A stretch of DNA of 64,000 nt from Pyrenula massariospora (GCA_021030905.1 JAGFMI010000017.1:62001-126000), one strand, 5' to 3'. Shown: positions 10,595 through 23,230, counted from the stretch's first letter. Notes: generated by a model not told the origin, from the sequence alone. Numbers and translations: made by a program.

Positions 10595-12274
10595 TCACCT
10601 CCACGCTAACTTGATCGCGTCCCACATGACACCACGCCAAAGACTCGTCTCAGTCACCACAAAACTCACCGCATTCGGCCCTTGCCTCAATATGCTATTC
10701 CCCGCGAACTCAAATTCTAGCAAATGCCACTCACCCGCCGCAGTTGCCGACCTATACAGTCCCGGATCGGAAGCAATACCAGACAGGTTTCCCACCACCT
10801 GGCTATTCACCAATACGTCCGAATTAATCCCAGAGCTGAACCCAGCCAGACTCACCGTCAGCACCGCCGTGACATTCTGCACGGGCAAAGCATCAACATT
10901 GAAATTGATCGTCCAGGTCCCCAGCGCCGACTGGGCAAAGCACCAGTCGCTCGTCTCACTCTGTCCAACCGTGAAGGTGGCATTGGCCGGGCAATCCGCG
11001 ACGAGCGCATGCTGATACGGCGCGCCGCCGTACTGAAAGCCGAGGGCCTTGCGGTCAAAATCTCCGACCTGGAAGATTCGCGTAGTGTTTGGCACGGTCC
11101 ATGTTAGCGTTCCGAGGTCTGTGGCTTGCCCGTTTGAGATGGCCACGTCGTTCTGAAGGAAGGTTGTTGAGACGTCGGCGATTGCGTCGCCGTTGGACCA
11201 CGCCTGTAGTCCGTAGGGTGCGTACTCTGTGACGACGTTCTCGAACTCGAAGCCCCCGTTCTCGTCGGCGTAGGTGGTGTAGTAGTTATAGCTGCCCATG
11301 TCGAGGGCCGTCTTGTTGGGGTTGTTGTCACCGAGAAAGACCGCGGCGCCCGAGGCTGGACGGCCGTCAGAGAGTGTGAGAACACCGCGTACAGAGCCAC
11401 GGGATTGGTAGGCGGGGTCTTTGAACCAGGTGTACGGCCAGGCGGCCCATTCCTGTTCAGTTCTTGCCGCGGCATCGGCTTGGGAGCCGTCGTTCAAATA
11501 CCAAAGCCAGGGACCCCAGGTCTTGTTGTCAGGGAAGGCGTCTGAAGATGAAGCTTGGAAGTGCGTACCGTGGATCATGTTGAGTTGGACTACATCGCCG
11601 GTCGCAGACTCGCGATGGACCATCAGTTCCTGCTTGAGTTGATTCCCGTTGATGTAGTCCTTCTGTGGTGGGTGAATGTACCAAGATCCAAACTCGTCAC
11701 CGTACACCCCGTAGTAGTCGACTGTCTTGATGAAATCAGACCAGTCGTACTTCGTGATATATGTCCCATTAGGCAGCTGCCACGTCTCATCCTGAACCTT
11801 AACCGAAGGCGGGAAATAAAGTTCAAACGGTGGCAAGGGCCCATCCTTGATATTGGTCCTGCCATTAACAAAAGTCGTATTGTCAAGTCGAAACAGCGTC
11901 CGAAATTCGCCGAGCACGGGAAGTGCATGGTTAACGAAGTATTGGTATGCTCCGGCAAGGTCCTGGTAGATCACCCAGTGCATTTCACCTTCATTTGCGG
12001 TGAAACTGACGTCGATGTAGTCTGCACCCTGATCAACAATCTCCGCGTCCGTCCAGTTGAGGTTTGAGACCGCTCCATTGTAGCTGACATAGTGGCCTAC
12101 TGCGTCGCCAACAAGATCATGGTCTTTGTAATAGAGCTTCGTCCCGTAGGTCTGCCCAATCGTGATATTCCATACGTCATTGCCGATTACCCAGCTTCCA
12201 TTGTTGGTTTGCAGAAAAGGAGCTGCGACAGCGAAATGAACGACTATTAAAAGACCAAAAAAGAGATACAACAT
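10595..12274 (-). CDS. Rhamnogalacturonan lyase, PL4 (rhamnogalacturonate lyase)
   Basis: Intronless, 559 aa, secreted. It should cleave the alpha-1,4 rhamnose-galacturonate bond of rhamnogalacturonan I in pectin by beta-elimination. A signal peptide spans about residues 1-18. The PL4 catalytic N-terminal domain follows, with the likely catalytic Lys175 in TKYDWSDF and His238 in IHGTHFQ. After it come the family's fibronectin-III-like domain (RGSVRGVLTLSDGRPASG, about 290-370) and the jelly-roll carbohydrate-binding-like C-terminal domain (ending WRGVMWDAIKLAWR). Several N-glycosylation sequons are visible. The length fits the shorter (RglA-like) fungal enzymes better than the ~660-aa RglB type. 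The start is the only ATG placing a hydrophobic leader first. Plant-tissue degradation is the expected role. Confidence 0.93.
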   Translation of the reverse strand: MLYLFFGLLIVVHFAVAAPFLQTNNGSWVIGNDVWNITIGQTYGTKLYYKDHDLVGDAVGHYVSYNGAVSNLNWTDAEIVDQGADYIDVSFTANEGEMHWVIYQDLAGAYQYFVNHALPVLGEFRTLFRLDNTTFVNGRTNIKDGPLPPFELYFPPSVKVQDETWQLPNGTYITKYDWSDFIKTVDYYGVYGDEFGSWYIHPPQKDYINGNQLKQELMVHRESATGDVVQLNMIHGTHFQASSSDAFPDNKTWGPWLWYLNDGSQADAAARTEQEWAAWPYTWFKDPAYQSRGSVRGVLTLSDGRPASGAAVFLGDNNPNKTALDMGSYNYYTTYADENGGFEFENVVTEYAPYGLQAWSNGDAIADVSTTFLQNDVAISNGQATDLGTLTWTVPNTTRIFQVGDFDRKALGFQYGGAPYQHALVADCPANATFTVGQSETSDWCFAQSALGTWTINFNVDALPVQNVTAVLTVSLAGFSSGINSDVLVNSQVVGNLSGIASDPGLYRSATAAGEWHLLEFEFAGNSILRQGPNAVSFVVTETSLWRGVMWDAIKLAWR

Positions 12275-12860
12275 CTTAAAATAAGAAGGAACACTTACAA
12301 CAATGGCACTCTCATCTTATTGTGTCTTTGTGAAGCCACCTTTTGTAAGGGTATACTCCCATGGCTGTGCCTTGACTGGATAGACACCAAGCTCCGCATA
12401 CGACATCGTCAACAATAGGCAGCTCGGTCTATATGAGCGCGAGATATGATCCCACTGCTTGAGGGCGGGAAGCTACTTTCAGAAGACTCTCGAGTTAATA
12501 ATTCCAAGATCTCGGGATTCTAAGATTTTTCCTTCAATCAGATTTGTGGGGTTCTGCCGATCTCCGAAATGGACGGCTGAGCAGCAAACCGTGGACGACG
12601 ATCTTAGATCAGCAATTATTCGCTAGACGATACCTGTTTAGTGTTCTTCGAGCTTCGATGCCCTGGGTCTGGCAGTTGACGATTTTGTTGACCGTTTCAA
12701 GCAAAGGTACCTCGCCTTCATATTTTGCTCTCGTCGGCTTGTTCATTGCGTGTGTAAGCTTTCAGCTTCAGAAGCTTTTTGGAGTAGAATCTAGAGCCCG
12801 AACAAGACGTCTTCGAGTATGTCAAGGCCACGCATCTAGAGAATTCCTTTCAAAGGCTTT
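12275..12860. other. Intergenic: upstream of the lyase and downstream of Cln3
   Basis: 586 bp with no supported gene. It should contain the lyase promoter (minus strand, reading left from 12275) and the 3' region of the Cln3 gene. Confidence 0.5.
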
Positions 12861-14331
12861 TTAGAGCTTCTTACAATACGACCGTCCATGAGCTACCTGC
12901 CAATCGCAAAGCCACACCTCAAATGCCATCCCAAGGAATCCCGCTATACAGATCCCTCCCGAGTCTGAAACCGTAGTCGCGCCCAACGAAAACTCACGAT
13001 CCTCGACACGAACGCTATCAGTGATTTCTGCAAACGTGTTCACGTAAACGAGGCCACCAAGAAGACCTTCCCAGAATACAATAACAAAGATGATAAAAAC
13101 GCTAGGTATAAAGTTGAGAAGTGCATGCAAGGTCAGAATAACAAGATTGAAGATTTGAAGGAAGGATGGTAGGTAAAGATAATGGATTCGGAAGAACGGC
13201 GTGGAAGATCTTGAGATGAATACGCCAACCTGGTAAATTGCATTGTACGTGGGATAGAATGCTCGATAATGTTTGAACGGAGTCTGATCTAGCGGATAAA
13301 GAAGGGTAGGAGCGACACCTTGGTTGATTGTATATTCGGCAATGTAGACCAGCAGAAGCGGTAGCATGCTGTTCAATTAGCACGAGGAGCTAGAGATCAT
13401 TAGCAGTCCTTTACTTACAATGGGAAAAAAAGTTTTCGCGAGCGTCTTAGATTAGCTTTAAAATTCATCCAAACGCTTTCGTTGCGAGAAGTGAATGAAG
13501 ATATCTTTTGTGAAGGTGCCTGAGAAAGCAGACGCTCGCCTTCACCCGGAATCTCTTCTAAATCCTCATCCTCTGACGTTCGTACGGGTAGGCTCTCGTT
13601 CTGCTGGGTGGTCTGTAAAGGGCTTGGCGGTGAAGATGGCTGGATCCGTAGCTGTCTTCGAGGCAACACCACGAAGAAGCTTAAGAGCATGACGCCTGGC
13701 AGAAATGCAGATATGATCAGGGTCATCCGTACACTGAGACCCCAGGATGTGGTGGCAAGAGCGTACGCTCCTGCACCTATTAGACCGGCACCCCCCGTAC
13801 CCGATCCCCAAGATGCGAGACTGAATGGTCCGTAAAAATGCGTCAAGCCGAGAAAACTGAGCTCCCCACCGCCGGAGCTTAGACTAGCGAGTATGACGCC
13901 CGCCATCTTTGTGCTAATTGTCCCTCCATCTGTGTATCCCGGGGTCAATGCGATAAGTAGCATGCCACATGCCGACAGTCCAACGAAGAATATGATACGG
14001 CTAGAATAGGGAATGGCGTGGATGAAATACGGGGCGCATAGCTTCGCTGCAAAGCTCGGAATGACATCGGCTAGCAGAACCACACCTTTAGGCACGTTTG
14101 GGCCGACGAGATCGAGAGCAGCAGACAAGATGATTACATAGAGGACGTTATTGATCAAGCCTGTTCTGAGTCAACTTCCACACTGGCACTACACTGCAGA
14201 GCTGAGTGTGACTGACCAAACAACCAAAAGGCTGCACATACCCGCGGGTTTGCGCCGCTAAAGACGGCTTTCAGCCGGGAGACGTATTGATCCCAAGAGG
14301 TTGCTGCTGCGCCGGGTAGCGGTAGAGGCAT
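12861..14331 (-). CDS. BTN1: Battenin homologue Cln3/Btn1 (vacuolar membrane protein)
   Basis: A polytopic vacuolar/lysosomal membrane protein implicated in pH and basic amino acid homeostasis. Three exons: 14217-14331, 13419-14160 and 12861-13368, with introns of 56 nt (14161-14216) and 50 nt (13369-13418); about 454 aa. Diagnostic blocks across the joins are [40 protein letters not shown]-like [31 protein letters not shown] (joined across intron 2), and the C-terminal [20 protein letters not shown]. About ten hydrophobic segments are visible, with an acidic Ser-rich loop ([20 protein letters not shown]) before the third exon. I chose the ATG at 14331 ([17 protein letters not shown]); an in-frame ATG at 14385 would add 18 residues. 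The C-terminus YCKKL has no CAAX box. Confidence 0.92.
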
Positions 14332-14385
14332 GAGATCGGCCAGTGTTCTGCTACAGTTCATCGGCCATTGTGAAAAATTGGACAA

Positions 14386-14885
14386 CTGTGCCTGTGTTCC
14401 CCGATTCGTCGCTTGAGGGATCGGCCAATTTCAAAATAGAGGTATGAGAGAGAGGTGGGAAGTTATTGATGCAGTCTCGTCGGGATGGGAATTCGAGATG
14501 AGCATGGGAGCGCGCGGGAGGTGCAGGAAAGACCAGGATCCCGAGTCGGAGAGGGTTTGGGGGTTCGTGGTCCCTGAAACCTTCTCCAACGGTCGAGTCA
14601 TGATTAGCGGCCTCGGAGGGGCGATCGAGCTCCTAGTGCCCAAGCCTCCCGCGTCTATCCTTACTTGTTCCGTTTTCCCTCCACAAATACTCCTTCAGGC
14701 ACCGGTCCTCTTTCAAAATCCCATCTACATGCGCTTCGCTGTATGTTCTTGTCCATACAATATAGAAAGCACCTTTTAATGTTTAATTAGAACCCATGAT
14801 TCTTCTAGCCACTTCACACTCACGAACCATCTCTGCCACCTGCGCCGGCTCCCTCACAGCCTTTGACTTCCATACATAGTGCTTG
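14386..14885. other. Divergent promoter region between Cln3 and the Rxt3 gene
   Basis: 500 bp, with short open frames on both strands that carry no family signature. CT-rich sequence precedes the ATG at 14886. Confidence 0.5.
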
Positions 14886-17800
14886 ATGAACCCGCAACGC
14901 CCACTTTATCCAGGACCTTTTCGCTATCCACCGGAATATGAGCTGGGGAGAGACTCAGTACGGGAGCAATCGTCCAGTCTAAGCTATTCAAACAATCAGA
15001 GCCCTATTTATCCCCCCACAAATGGACACTATTACCGCACAGCGGACCTGCGAGAAGCTCCAGAACTCCCGCCCTATGGCCCAGCTCCGAGGTTCAATTT
15101 TTACCCCCCTTACAGCCGTCCGGAGGAGGCACATACGCTTCACCGAGATCATGGAAGACTTTTTCCTGACGTGACCTCCGAGATTAACACACATTATGGG
15201 AGATACCCTGATCAAGCGCCGCCTTCAACCGGTCCAAGGTTCGTTGATGCAGCCTGGAGAGAGGGGCAAAGTTTTGCAGTCGAAGGTGGGTACAGATGAT
15301 TTCTCTTTCTGGATTCTCTGCCGCAAGCCCCATCTACCTCAATGCTCATTGAGGCACGGGACCACGGCCGAGAGACACTCAAAACCCGATTGCTAGGCGC
15401 TTGCAGATGCCAAGCGCTCGCTCAACCGCTCTCTAGGTTGACCTTACCATTGGGCCATCTTCTCGGTGCTAGACATTTTAGCCGTTGTCGAAATGTCTCA
15501 TCCTTTTGCTTTTGAGCCTCGACCGTGTCAAGTCGCAATCGAGTCGCAATGGAAAAACAGGGATCGGCACGATGATGCGCGCGGGGATGAGCTTCACCCA
15601 TGTCGCGCCGAGACGCTTGACCCAAAACATGATAGCCTCAGCCCTCCACCCTCCGACCCCATGATGCTCCCTGATGTTTTCTACGAGAAAATGCGTTCAG
15701 TCACCATTGCGTTGTGGTGCCGAGCCGGTTGTTGTCATATTTCTTCACGGCACTTCAATCATCCTTTATCCATATCTCAATTACAGCAAGTGTGGATGGC
15801 ATGATCACTTGATACTTTTGGCGAGGAGAAGCTGCACCATCACCATCCTCCGTCAGACGTCCCCGCTCCATCACTGTCCGCCTAGATGGCATTACCTCCC
15901 AGGGAGAGCCCACAGCGATACTTCATAGAATCGCATAATTCCCGGAAGCTCGGTATGGTACAGTTTGGAAGTCTTCGATCCCGCTGGTATAACAGAACCG
16001 GACCCAGACCGGTGTCTACCTGCGGAAGCAGCCCGACGGACCCTTTTCAACATCATCTTTTGTTATTTATCCAGCCTCTTTTCATCCTGTGTGCTAATTT
16101 TCAATCATTCAGGACCCTTGGACACTGCTTTTCCTCCTGCCCCGCCTGCTCGACCGATGCCACCACCTTCATCACCTCCGACGTACACACCCCGCGCACA
16201 CCATGCACCTCCTCCCACACTTCCCCCACCAACACCAACTTCGGCCACGAGCCGTGACCTACCTCCCTTGACCTCTTTCAACACAAGGCCTGGTAGCAGT
16301 ATGTCTATCTCTGCTATGCTAGGCGCTGAGCCAGAAAGACCGCACCGCGAACTGCCATCTTCCACAGCCTCGTATCCTCTGCCCTCAATCAATCAGACTC
16401 CGGGGCCAGGTTATCAAAGACATGTCATGTCACCGCTACAGACAACTCCTAGACAAGCATCTGGCGAATATCAGCCATTTCCGCGGTCTAATTCGCCTGA
16501 TAGATTCCGGCCGCTCCCAGAGAGTGGACCTCGTCAGCACCGCTCTAGTTCTGGAGGAGCCGCTAGTTTTGGTCGCTCTACTTTCGAAGACTCATATCAT
16601 GCGTCGACCTCTAAAGCTTCCGTGCCCCGATATAGCGACCAGTTTCCAAGCTTCACTTCTCCAGAGGCCTCACAGCGGGCCCTTGACGGCGTCCAAAATC
16701 ACAGGCGAAGTAGTCTTAGCGGCCCTTTACAGCGGCAAATGAGTCCGCCACCATTGACGCAACCTTCCCAACAATCAATAGGACCCTTATCAGCGCAGTA
16801 TCGTGGGCCTAATATACTTCAAGAGCCTTATGGACATGAGAGAGACCCAGCACCTATTCGCAGGGACACAGAAAATGTCCACCGCCGATCTGAGAGTATC
16901 AGTGGTGAGGGTGTCACTCGTGACATCTTCAGAAATATGAATTCTCGCACAATCTCCGGTGCTATGAATCAATCTCCGCTTGCGCATCGAGAGGATGAGC
17001 GACCTAGGATCTTCAATCAATGGGAAACGACACGTTCACCAGAGGCGCGACGCAACATTTCGCAAGAGCACGTATCTACTACTACATACGATCCCCTACC
17101 TCGTGCAATGACCTCACATCCAGAGCCACCATTGACCCATCCACATGGCCCTTTCACAACAGATCAGCAACCACAAAATGAGCGGCAAACGTTTGGCGAT
17201 CGCCAGGATCACAGCAAACCGTCAAAAATGGGTCCGTTCTCTGCCTCATTTAGCTCACAGCAACAACCGTATCATTATCCATCGACTGATGAACAGCAAC
17301 GAAAACTGAGCGAAGAAGTTGCCCAGCATCGGAGCATTCTTAACCTTTCAGCCGAGAGCAAGCGTAGTGGCCGGGCTTCTCCAGTTCCTCAAGCAGTGCA
17401 AGGGGCCCAAGCTCAAATGGTTGGTCCTGAGACCGCAATCAAGAGCGAAAGTGGAAGAGTATTCTCCGGCATCGGTGGCGGCTTTAGCACAATAACCGCA
17501 GGTCCCGCAAGAACCGATACCCCAACTTTGCTCAGTGGAAGTCCTTTCCGTCGAGAGGACGCTGCCTCTCGCCCTGTTCTAGACGAAATTGGCACAAAAA
17601 GCTCGAGAACTAATTCAGGTCTTGGGAAACGTGGCCGTAAAGTTCGGGACGAAGCTTCAAAATTCGACAGTGAGGCTACAGATGGTAGACAAACTCCTAT
17701 AACATCTCGTGCGCCGAGGAAGACCCGTCAACAGCCATTGTACCATCGGTAAGTCCAACCCATTTTTGTATTAATGGCTGTGTAGCCCCCAAGGTGCTTT

Positions 17801-18540
17801 GGAGAGACTGTATTGCATCTTGAACAGCCAGTCTTGCTAACATTTTCTGAAGCAAAAATATCAAAATTCGTTCCATCATTGATGGGATATCAGATCTTCC
17901 ACGCAAACACCTTGGCTCTCACTGTTATCAACCGATCTTTGCTGTTCCAAATCAGATTCAGCCACTCAGCAAACATAGGGTTGGCCTAGATATCGAGCCG
18001 AATCTGTTTCCCTGCCATTCAGATGAAGACGAGCTGAATTGCACGTATACAATTCGAGTCTCTCGGGAGTGGATGCGACACGATATACAAGAGGCCATCT
18101 GCAGGAGAAGATATCTTTGGGGCTCAGGGATCTACACCGACGATTCAGATCCAATTGCGGCAGCCATACACTCTGGTTTTTTGAAAGCGACCTGGCCCGA
18201 AAACGTGGACGAAGAACTCCTGTCCAATATCATTCAGGAGCAGAACCCCACCATTGATTTTGCCGAGAATGTCCCTCCTTCCCCAATGATCGCGCCTCCG
18301 CATATGGACCTGCACATCACTCTGCTCGTTGTGCCGACACTCGAATATTATGGGGCGTCAACTCGCTTTGGCCTGGGCTCTCGGGAATGGCCTGAGGGTG
18401 GGCATGGAGCGCGACACGATGGTGCTAGCTTTGTAGTCTTGGGTTGTGAGTGGGTTGACGAGGGAAGCGGAAGGGGCGAGGAAAGAAGCGGCGCGGCAAG
18501 GAGAGAGCGCCTTCGCCAGAGATTGAAAGGCTGCAATTAG
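14886..18540 (+). CDS. RXT3: Histone deacetylase complex subunit Rxt3
   Basis: Rxt3 is a subunit of the Rpd3 large histone deacetylase complex (nucleus). The conserved C-terminal Rxt3 domain is clear: RSIIDGISDLPRKHLGSHCY, PNLFPCHSDEDELNCTYTIR, WMRHDIQEAICRRRYLWGSG, the GSREWPEGGHGARHDGASF block and LGCEWVDEG. Exons 2 and 3 (16113-17748 and 17853-18540) are joined by a 104-nt intron with GTAAGT, a textbook TGCTAAC branch and AG. The long central part is disordered and rich in Pro, Ser, Gln and Arg, with PGSSMSISAMLG, a short motif shared by fungal Rxt3 proteins. Exon 1 (14886-15285; MNPQRPLYPGPFRYPPEYEL) is in phase with exon 2 but needs an 827-nt intron (15286-16112). That length is unusual here, so exon 1 could instead be a separate small gene. 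The full model is about 907 aa. Confidence 0.8.
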
Positions 18541-19949
18541 ATCATCGTCGATCGAGAGAAGTCGAAGGGGGGGGGAGATTCTGTATTACTGATCCTGACA
18601 AAATGGCTCATGATGTTACGCTATGGCGGAGATAGAGTGGCTATGTACTTGAATGGCGAGCGGAATGGAAACCATTTTCGAATCTTTTTCATCGACAGCA
18701 TATTTCTTCATCATCAAAGAGTGTACCTTCGATGGCATTCTTCCCAGTGTCCTACCTGTACTTATCTCGGTCTTCAAGTATTTCGGTCTTCGGAACGAAT
18801 TAGGATTGAAGACGGCCTACTGCAAGGTCCAATGAAGTCTATAAAGACTGAAGGAATGCCAAAGGGCACCAATTTCCACGGAGGGCTATTAATGCGGGTG
18901 ACTGCGAGAGACGGGTGTTAGAAAGTTCAGCCATTAGACAAGCTTGGAATGTCTGGCAGTGGCTGTTGCTCGGCATGTCGAGCCCTCTCTTGGCAGACAA
19001 AGGAACGTAGACAACGGAGTAGGTCAACATGCGCAAGCCTCTGAGATCATATATGCATCTCAACTCAGCGAATGCTTCCTTCAACACACCAACGTCTATA
19101 GTAAGGTTTAGGTGGTATCAAGGCAGACTCAGTATGGCGCATCTAGCATCGCGTTCCACTTTTCGATCGCACTCTCTCATTGGGAGCTGAAGAACGTGAA
19201 CAAGATAAGGTGATGGCGCCGTTCGCTAATTCTCATGGCGCTCCTTGGGGCCTGCCCACGTTTCAAGGTGACGCACTCTTGTTACAGCCCCTTCATAGGG
19301 AAATAAGTGACCTTACTGGATGCGGGCGGAACCTGCGCCGACCATGCCCGAAAAGGCTGACAACGCGATTTTATCCGACCCGCTTTCCGGACCCCATGGC
19401 ACGAACGGACGGTGCCGCAGCCGCATGGCCGTAAAGCCGTCTCCGCGAAGACGAGATACGGCCGTGTTCTCGACGAATCCGCTGCCTTCTGCTCCAGCTG
19501 CAAACGCTCAGCCACAGGCCAATACCATCTGCTCGTGTATTTGCAAATTGGATCGCACCACATCCCTGCCTGTATTGGTTGGATCTCTGTTCGGACTTAT
19601 CTTGATACCAATAATGACCTCAGAGTTCCTCCGACCATCTCTCGCGCTAGCATCGTGTACCCACGGGCACGGGATGGCGGTGAGGTATTCTTGTCTGCTC
19701 AATGTTTTCGTGATACATAAGCTTCGTAAGTCCCGTCGAGAAAGATAGATCTATCCCGCTTCCTCTTCACCTATCCATCCCGTCGAGGAGAGTGCCTTTA
19801 TATCCAACTTCTGACTCACCCGGCTTTGCGAATCCTCTTCGCTTCCCGCCTCTGAATACGAAACCCGCTTACCCTTGTCTGCACTCTTTCTATATCCCTA
19901 CTTTCTTTTCCCTCTTCTTCCACTTCGCCTACATTTCACACTATCCAGC
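18541..19949. other. Intergenic upstream of RTA1-like gene
   Basis: 1.4 kb with no supported gene. Several overlapping frames near 19280-19750 on both strands are open, but their composition is not protein-like and I recognise no motif. A G9-10 run lies near 18570. The last 150 bases are CT-rich leader. Confidence 0.45.
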
Positions 19950-21011
19950 ATGACCAGTCCCATCATGTCTATCTTCGCCCGTGACAGCAGACCAGCCAGT
20001 CAATTGACTGACGAGGAGCTCAGTACCGGCTGCGTGAAGTGGGATCCTACAGTCGACAACTCTTACCACTACAAACCTAATCTGGCAGCCGGTCTCATCT
20101 TTTCTATTGTCTTTGGTCTATCCTTCGTCGTCCACCTAGCCCAGTCGACCATCAAAAGAAAATGGTGGTATCTAGCATTTGCCTTAGGAGCTCTGGGTAG
20201 GTCTCTGGTGCCGCCATAACTTGAATTGAGCGCTGACAATGAGTCCTGTAGGTGAACTCATGGGCTGGGCCGCTCGAACAAACTCCCATTACTGCCCCTA
20301 TAAAGACCTGGACTTTATGCTGCAGATCGCTGTTCTCATTATTTGTGAGTTGTTTTTTTTTGCTTGTGCTGTACATTTTTCTAACCTACGAAAATAGCTC
20401 CCTGCTTCTTCAGCGCCGGTCTCTACTACATCCTTGGAGTTCTTATCACCCAAAAATGGGGCCGCGACATCTCTCCCTTATCCCCACGCCTCTACCTCGC
20501 CATCTTCGTCACTTTCGACTTGGTCAGCATCGCCATCCAAGGCGCCGGCGGCGGGATTGCCGCTAATGGTAACACCCCTAGCGAGACGAGCAATGGCGCG
20601 CACATCATGCTCGCCGGTATCGCCATCCAGCTCGCGTCCATGGGTGTATTTGTCATCCTGTGGTTCCTCGTCATCTTCCGTGCACACCAGCGAAACTACA
20701 TCAACGCGGAGCCGCGTCTCAGACTCCCTCTACTCCTCTGGACGGCCGGTGCGGTGCTCATCGTTACGCGAAATATCTACCGATGTGTTGAGCTAGCTCA
20801 GGGATGGAATGGGTATCTCATCTCCCACGAGGTCTACTTTGCCGTGCTCGACGGCATGCTGATGGCGCTCTGCGTCGTGCTCTTCAATATCCTGCATCCG
20901 GCGTGGTATATTGGCCAGAACCAAGGGGCCAATCCGGATGGGGTTTTGGAAAGTGGGAGTGAGGAGGAGAAGCCAGCGAAGAAGAGGTCACGGTTTGCGT
21001 TCCGGAAATAA
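19950..21011 (+). CDS. RTA1-like seven-transmembrane protein (lipid-translocating exporter family)
   Basis: Plasma-membrane protein of the fungal RTA1/RTM1/Rsb1 family, linked to resistance to aminocholesterols or toxic molasses compounds and to long-chain-base export. Exons are 19950-20196, 20252-20344 and 20398-21011, with introns of 55 and 53 nt; about 317 aa. Family signatures are YKPNLAAGLIFSIVFGLSF (TM1), LGELMGWAARTNSHYCPYK joined across intron 1, SPCFFSAGLYYILGVLI, the GGGIAANG segment (family GxGGG/DxxSxxxQ region, here FDLVSIAIQGAGGG), LLWTAGAVLIVTRNIYRCVE and EVYFAVLDGMLMALCVVLFN. Seven hydrophobic segments are visible. The C-terminus is charged (EEEKPAKKRSRFAFRK). The substrate is unknown. 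The ATG at 19950 is the first in frame; a second lies five codons on. Confidence 0.92.
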
Positions 21012-22570
21012 AGGTTTCATGAATATCGTTTCGCAGATCCAGGATTAGATGTTTGGCGTTCGAGGGAGAGAGACTCCAGCGTATTGTATGTGCGAAGCTA
21101 ATGGTAGTGTGTACGGCTGTTTGATATTACTATGATCAAAAACCGGTAACGATATAGATCAGATCTACTTAGATACCTTTTGGAAACATTTGACACATTT
21201 CATTCACTACCCGAGATCCATACCTTACGAAGATATTTGACGCTACCCTACCGATACTTCGTACCTTCCATTTCCAAAGTACTCCAATTCACTCCAGGAT
21301 GCCAAGCATCCCTTTAAACACTGCACAGCCATCGTTTTCAAATCTGACTGCAGAAAAGCACACCACCACGCGTCGGCGTCCAAAATACGAAGACACGACT
21401 CATCTAATTCTTGGCCTACACGCGTACTGTACGACAAAAAATCTCGCACACATCAAAACCTCCAGGTCATTCGCCTGCCTTGCTGGCACCGCGGGAGAAC
21501 AGTCGTCCCGCCCCGCGCACGCGGGCCGCCCACCGACATCTGGGCGAAAAGAAGGCGAAGACTTGGAAATCGCATGATGATGAAAGAAAGATTTCAATGA
21601 CACCTTCATTCTTAACTCGCGCACGACTCGAGAGTCCTTTGAGCGTCGGATCATCCCTCATCCAAATGTGCTGTGCCACCCACGAAAAAAACAAAAAGGA
21701 TAACGTCGCCACCGCGCATCTTCAAGCTGCTACTGCCTTGCAGCAAAACAACCACGTACTCAATGACAACTACAACTACACAAAACACGAGCCCGCCAAT
21801 CGAAACCAACCCGATCCCGCGTATCGTCGTCAGACGGTCAGGCTCGCAAACCCGTCCACTTGCGGATGCGCGCGGATCTGACCACTGCAGTCAGTAGTGG
21901 GCATCCTCGTAACGAAGGTTGTTGATCCTTGTCGGTACGGTGCTTGGCGGGCAGGCTGAGGCTGTGAATTAGGTAGTCGGGGAGTGACTCAGGGGTTAGT
22001 CAGCCTTGGCTGGAGGCTGCCGACCCGAGCTAGACCCCGAGATGGGGGATCTTCGGTTTCGGAGAGAAGAAGTTAAATTGAGTTGAGGTTAATTTAGTGC
22101 TGATGTGGACGGGGAACATTTTAAATTATTGGAATAAAAGACGTGCAGTTTCGCTGTCAGGATCGTCTGCCAAAGACCCTCTGGCCCCCGCCATTATTAT
22201 TATGTAATAGTGTGGCGGAGGCACCGTGGAGAGAAGCGAGCCATCATTTAGCAACTGTCGTGCCTATCAAGACGTGCCGAGACCCCCCTGTGATATTCAC
22301 CCCCGCTAAGTATGTGAACATAGCTCTTGTGATTAATATTGTTTATTTGGTTCGGCGTCTATATAGAGTTCTATACGAGGTTCTATAGAGGCTCTGTATT
22401 CCACCAAGGAGGAGATATCAATCCCAGAAAATCGCTCCTCCTCGAAGCATCCGTTTTCGGTGTAACAACTACAATCCCCATTAGGTCGTTTTGACTAGGT
22501 AGCCCTGGCCCTGGAAACGGTTGAAAGACCCTCCCAATTGCAGATGATTGATAGTATTCAATGGGTTTCA
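21012..22570. other. Intergenic, nothing recognised
   Basis: Short frames only. The part from 22130 to 22400 is AT-rich with repeated ttctata motifs. No tRNA or inverted-repeat element seen. Confidence 0.45.
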
Positions 22571-23230
22571 ATATAGTATGATTCCTTAGCCCGTAGAAAG
22601 AGAATCGACTGTGATTTATCTTTTATGAACCTCTTCTTCTCGTATATTCCGTGGTGCGAGCAGGGAATTTCGAGCCCTTGTAATCACAACAAGGCAACAT
22701 CGCGGGCTTGTCGATATCGTAGAGTCGTATAGGCGGAGTCGGCGGCGAGTGTCGGCGGCGTTTTCGTAGAGGCATCTTTAGTAGAGACTTGTTGGTCAAA
22801 TTGTGAACTGGTTATCGCAGAAGAAGGTGTTGCGGTTGATTCAGCAATAGAATCTTCCTCATAAGAGATTGGGCTATCGCTCTTTGCTGTAGAGGTACGA
22901 CAGGCACGGTGGGTTAATCGATGAGGTTGTAGATCGATCTCGTGGTGGGAAGGGTTGCACCTTCGATAGTCAAATACCGAGCGAGGAGCGCCAACAAGGC
23001 TTGAACCCCCAAGCGATGTTGTATAGAAGGATTCTCTTAGCCAGCGATGCATTGAATGCATCCTGTTTCCAGGCGGCACCACGAGGAGGTGGAATCCAAA
23101 GCCGCCCGTGAACATAGCTCTTCAAGCTTTGAGCCTTGGACCTATGAGGTATAGAGATATAGCTATTGTTCTTCTGCTCTCTGCCTATTGTCAACCACCT
23201 AGATATCACGGCAATTCTGTCAGTGTTAGC
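22571..23230 (-). other. Coding-like relic, unidentified
   Basis: Two minus-strand frames share a stretch that reads like decayed protein. One (22970-23209) contains LWIPPPRGAAWKQDAFNASL and AKRILLYNIAWGF. The other (22684-23115) is Ser/Thr-rich. Both are short and interrupted, and the flanks are AT-rich. I cannot assign a family; a fragment of an old gene or transposable element is possible. A 15-bp direct repeat (gtgaacatagctctt) occurs at 22314-22328 and 23108-23122. Confidence 0.25.

Noticed and set aside
11555-12067. 170-codon plus frame opposite the PL4 lyase
   Set aside because: Shadow of an unmistakable PL4 protein.
14444-14779. Plus frame of 111 codons between Cln3 and Rxt3
   Set aside because: No motif, and its minus counterpart is also open; likely chance in GC-rich promoter DNA.
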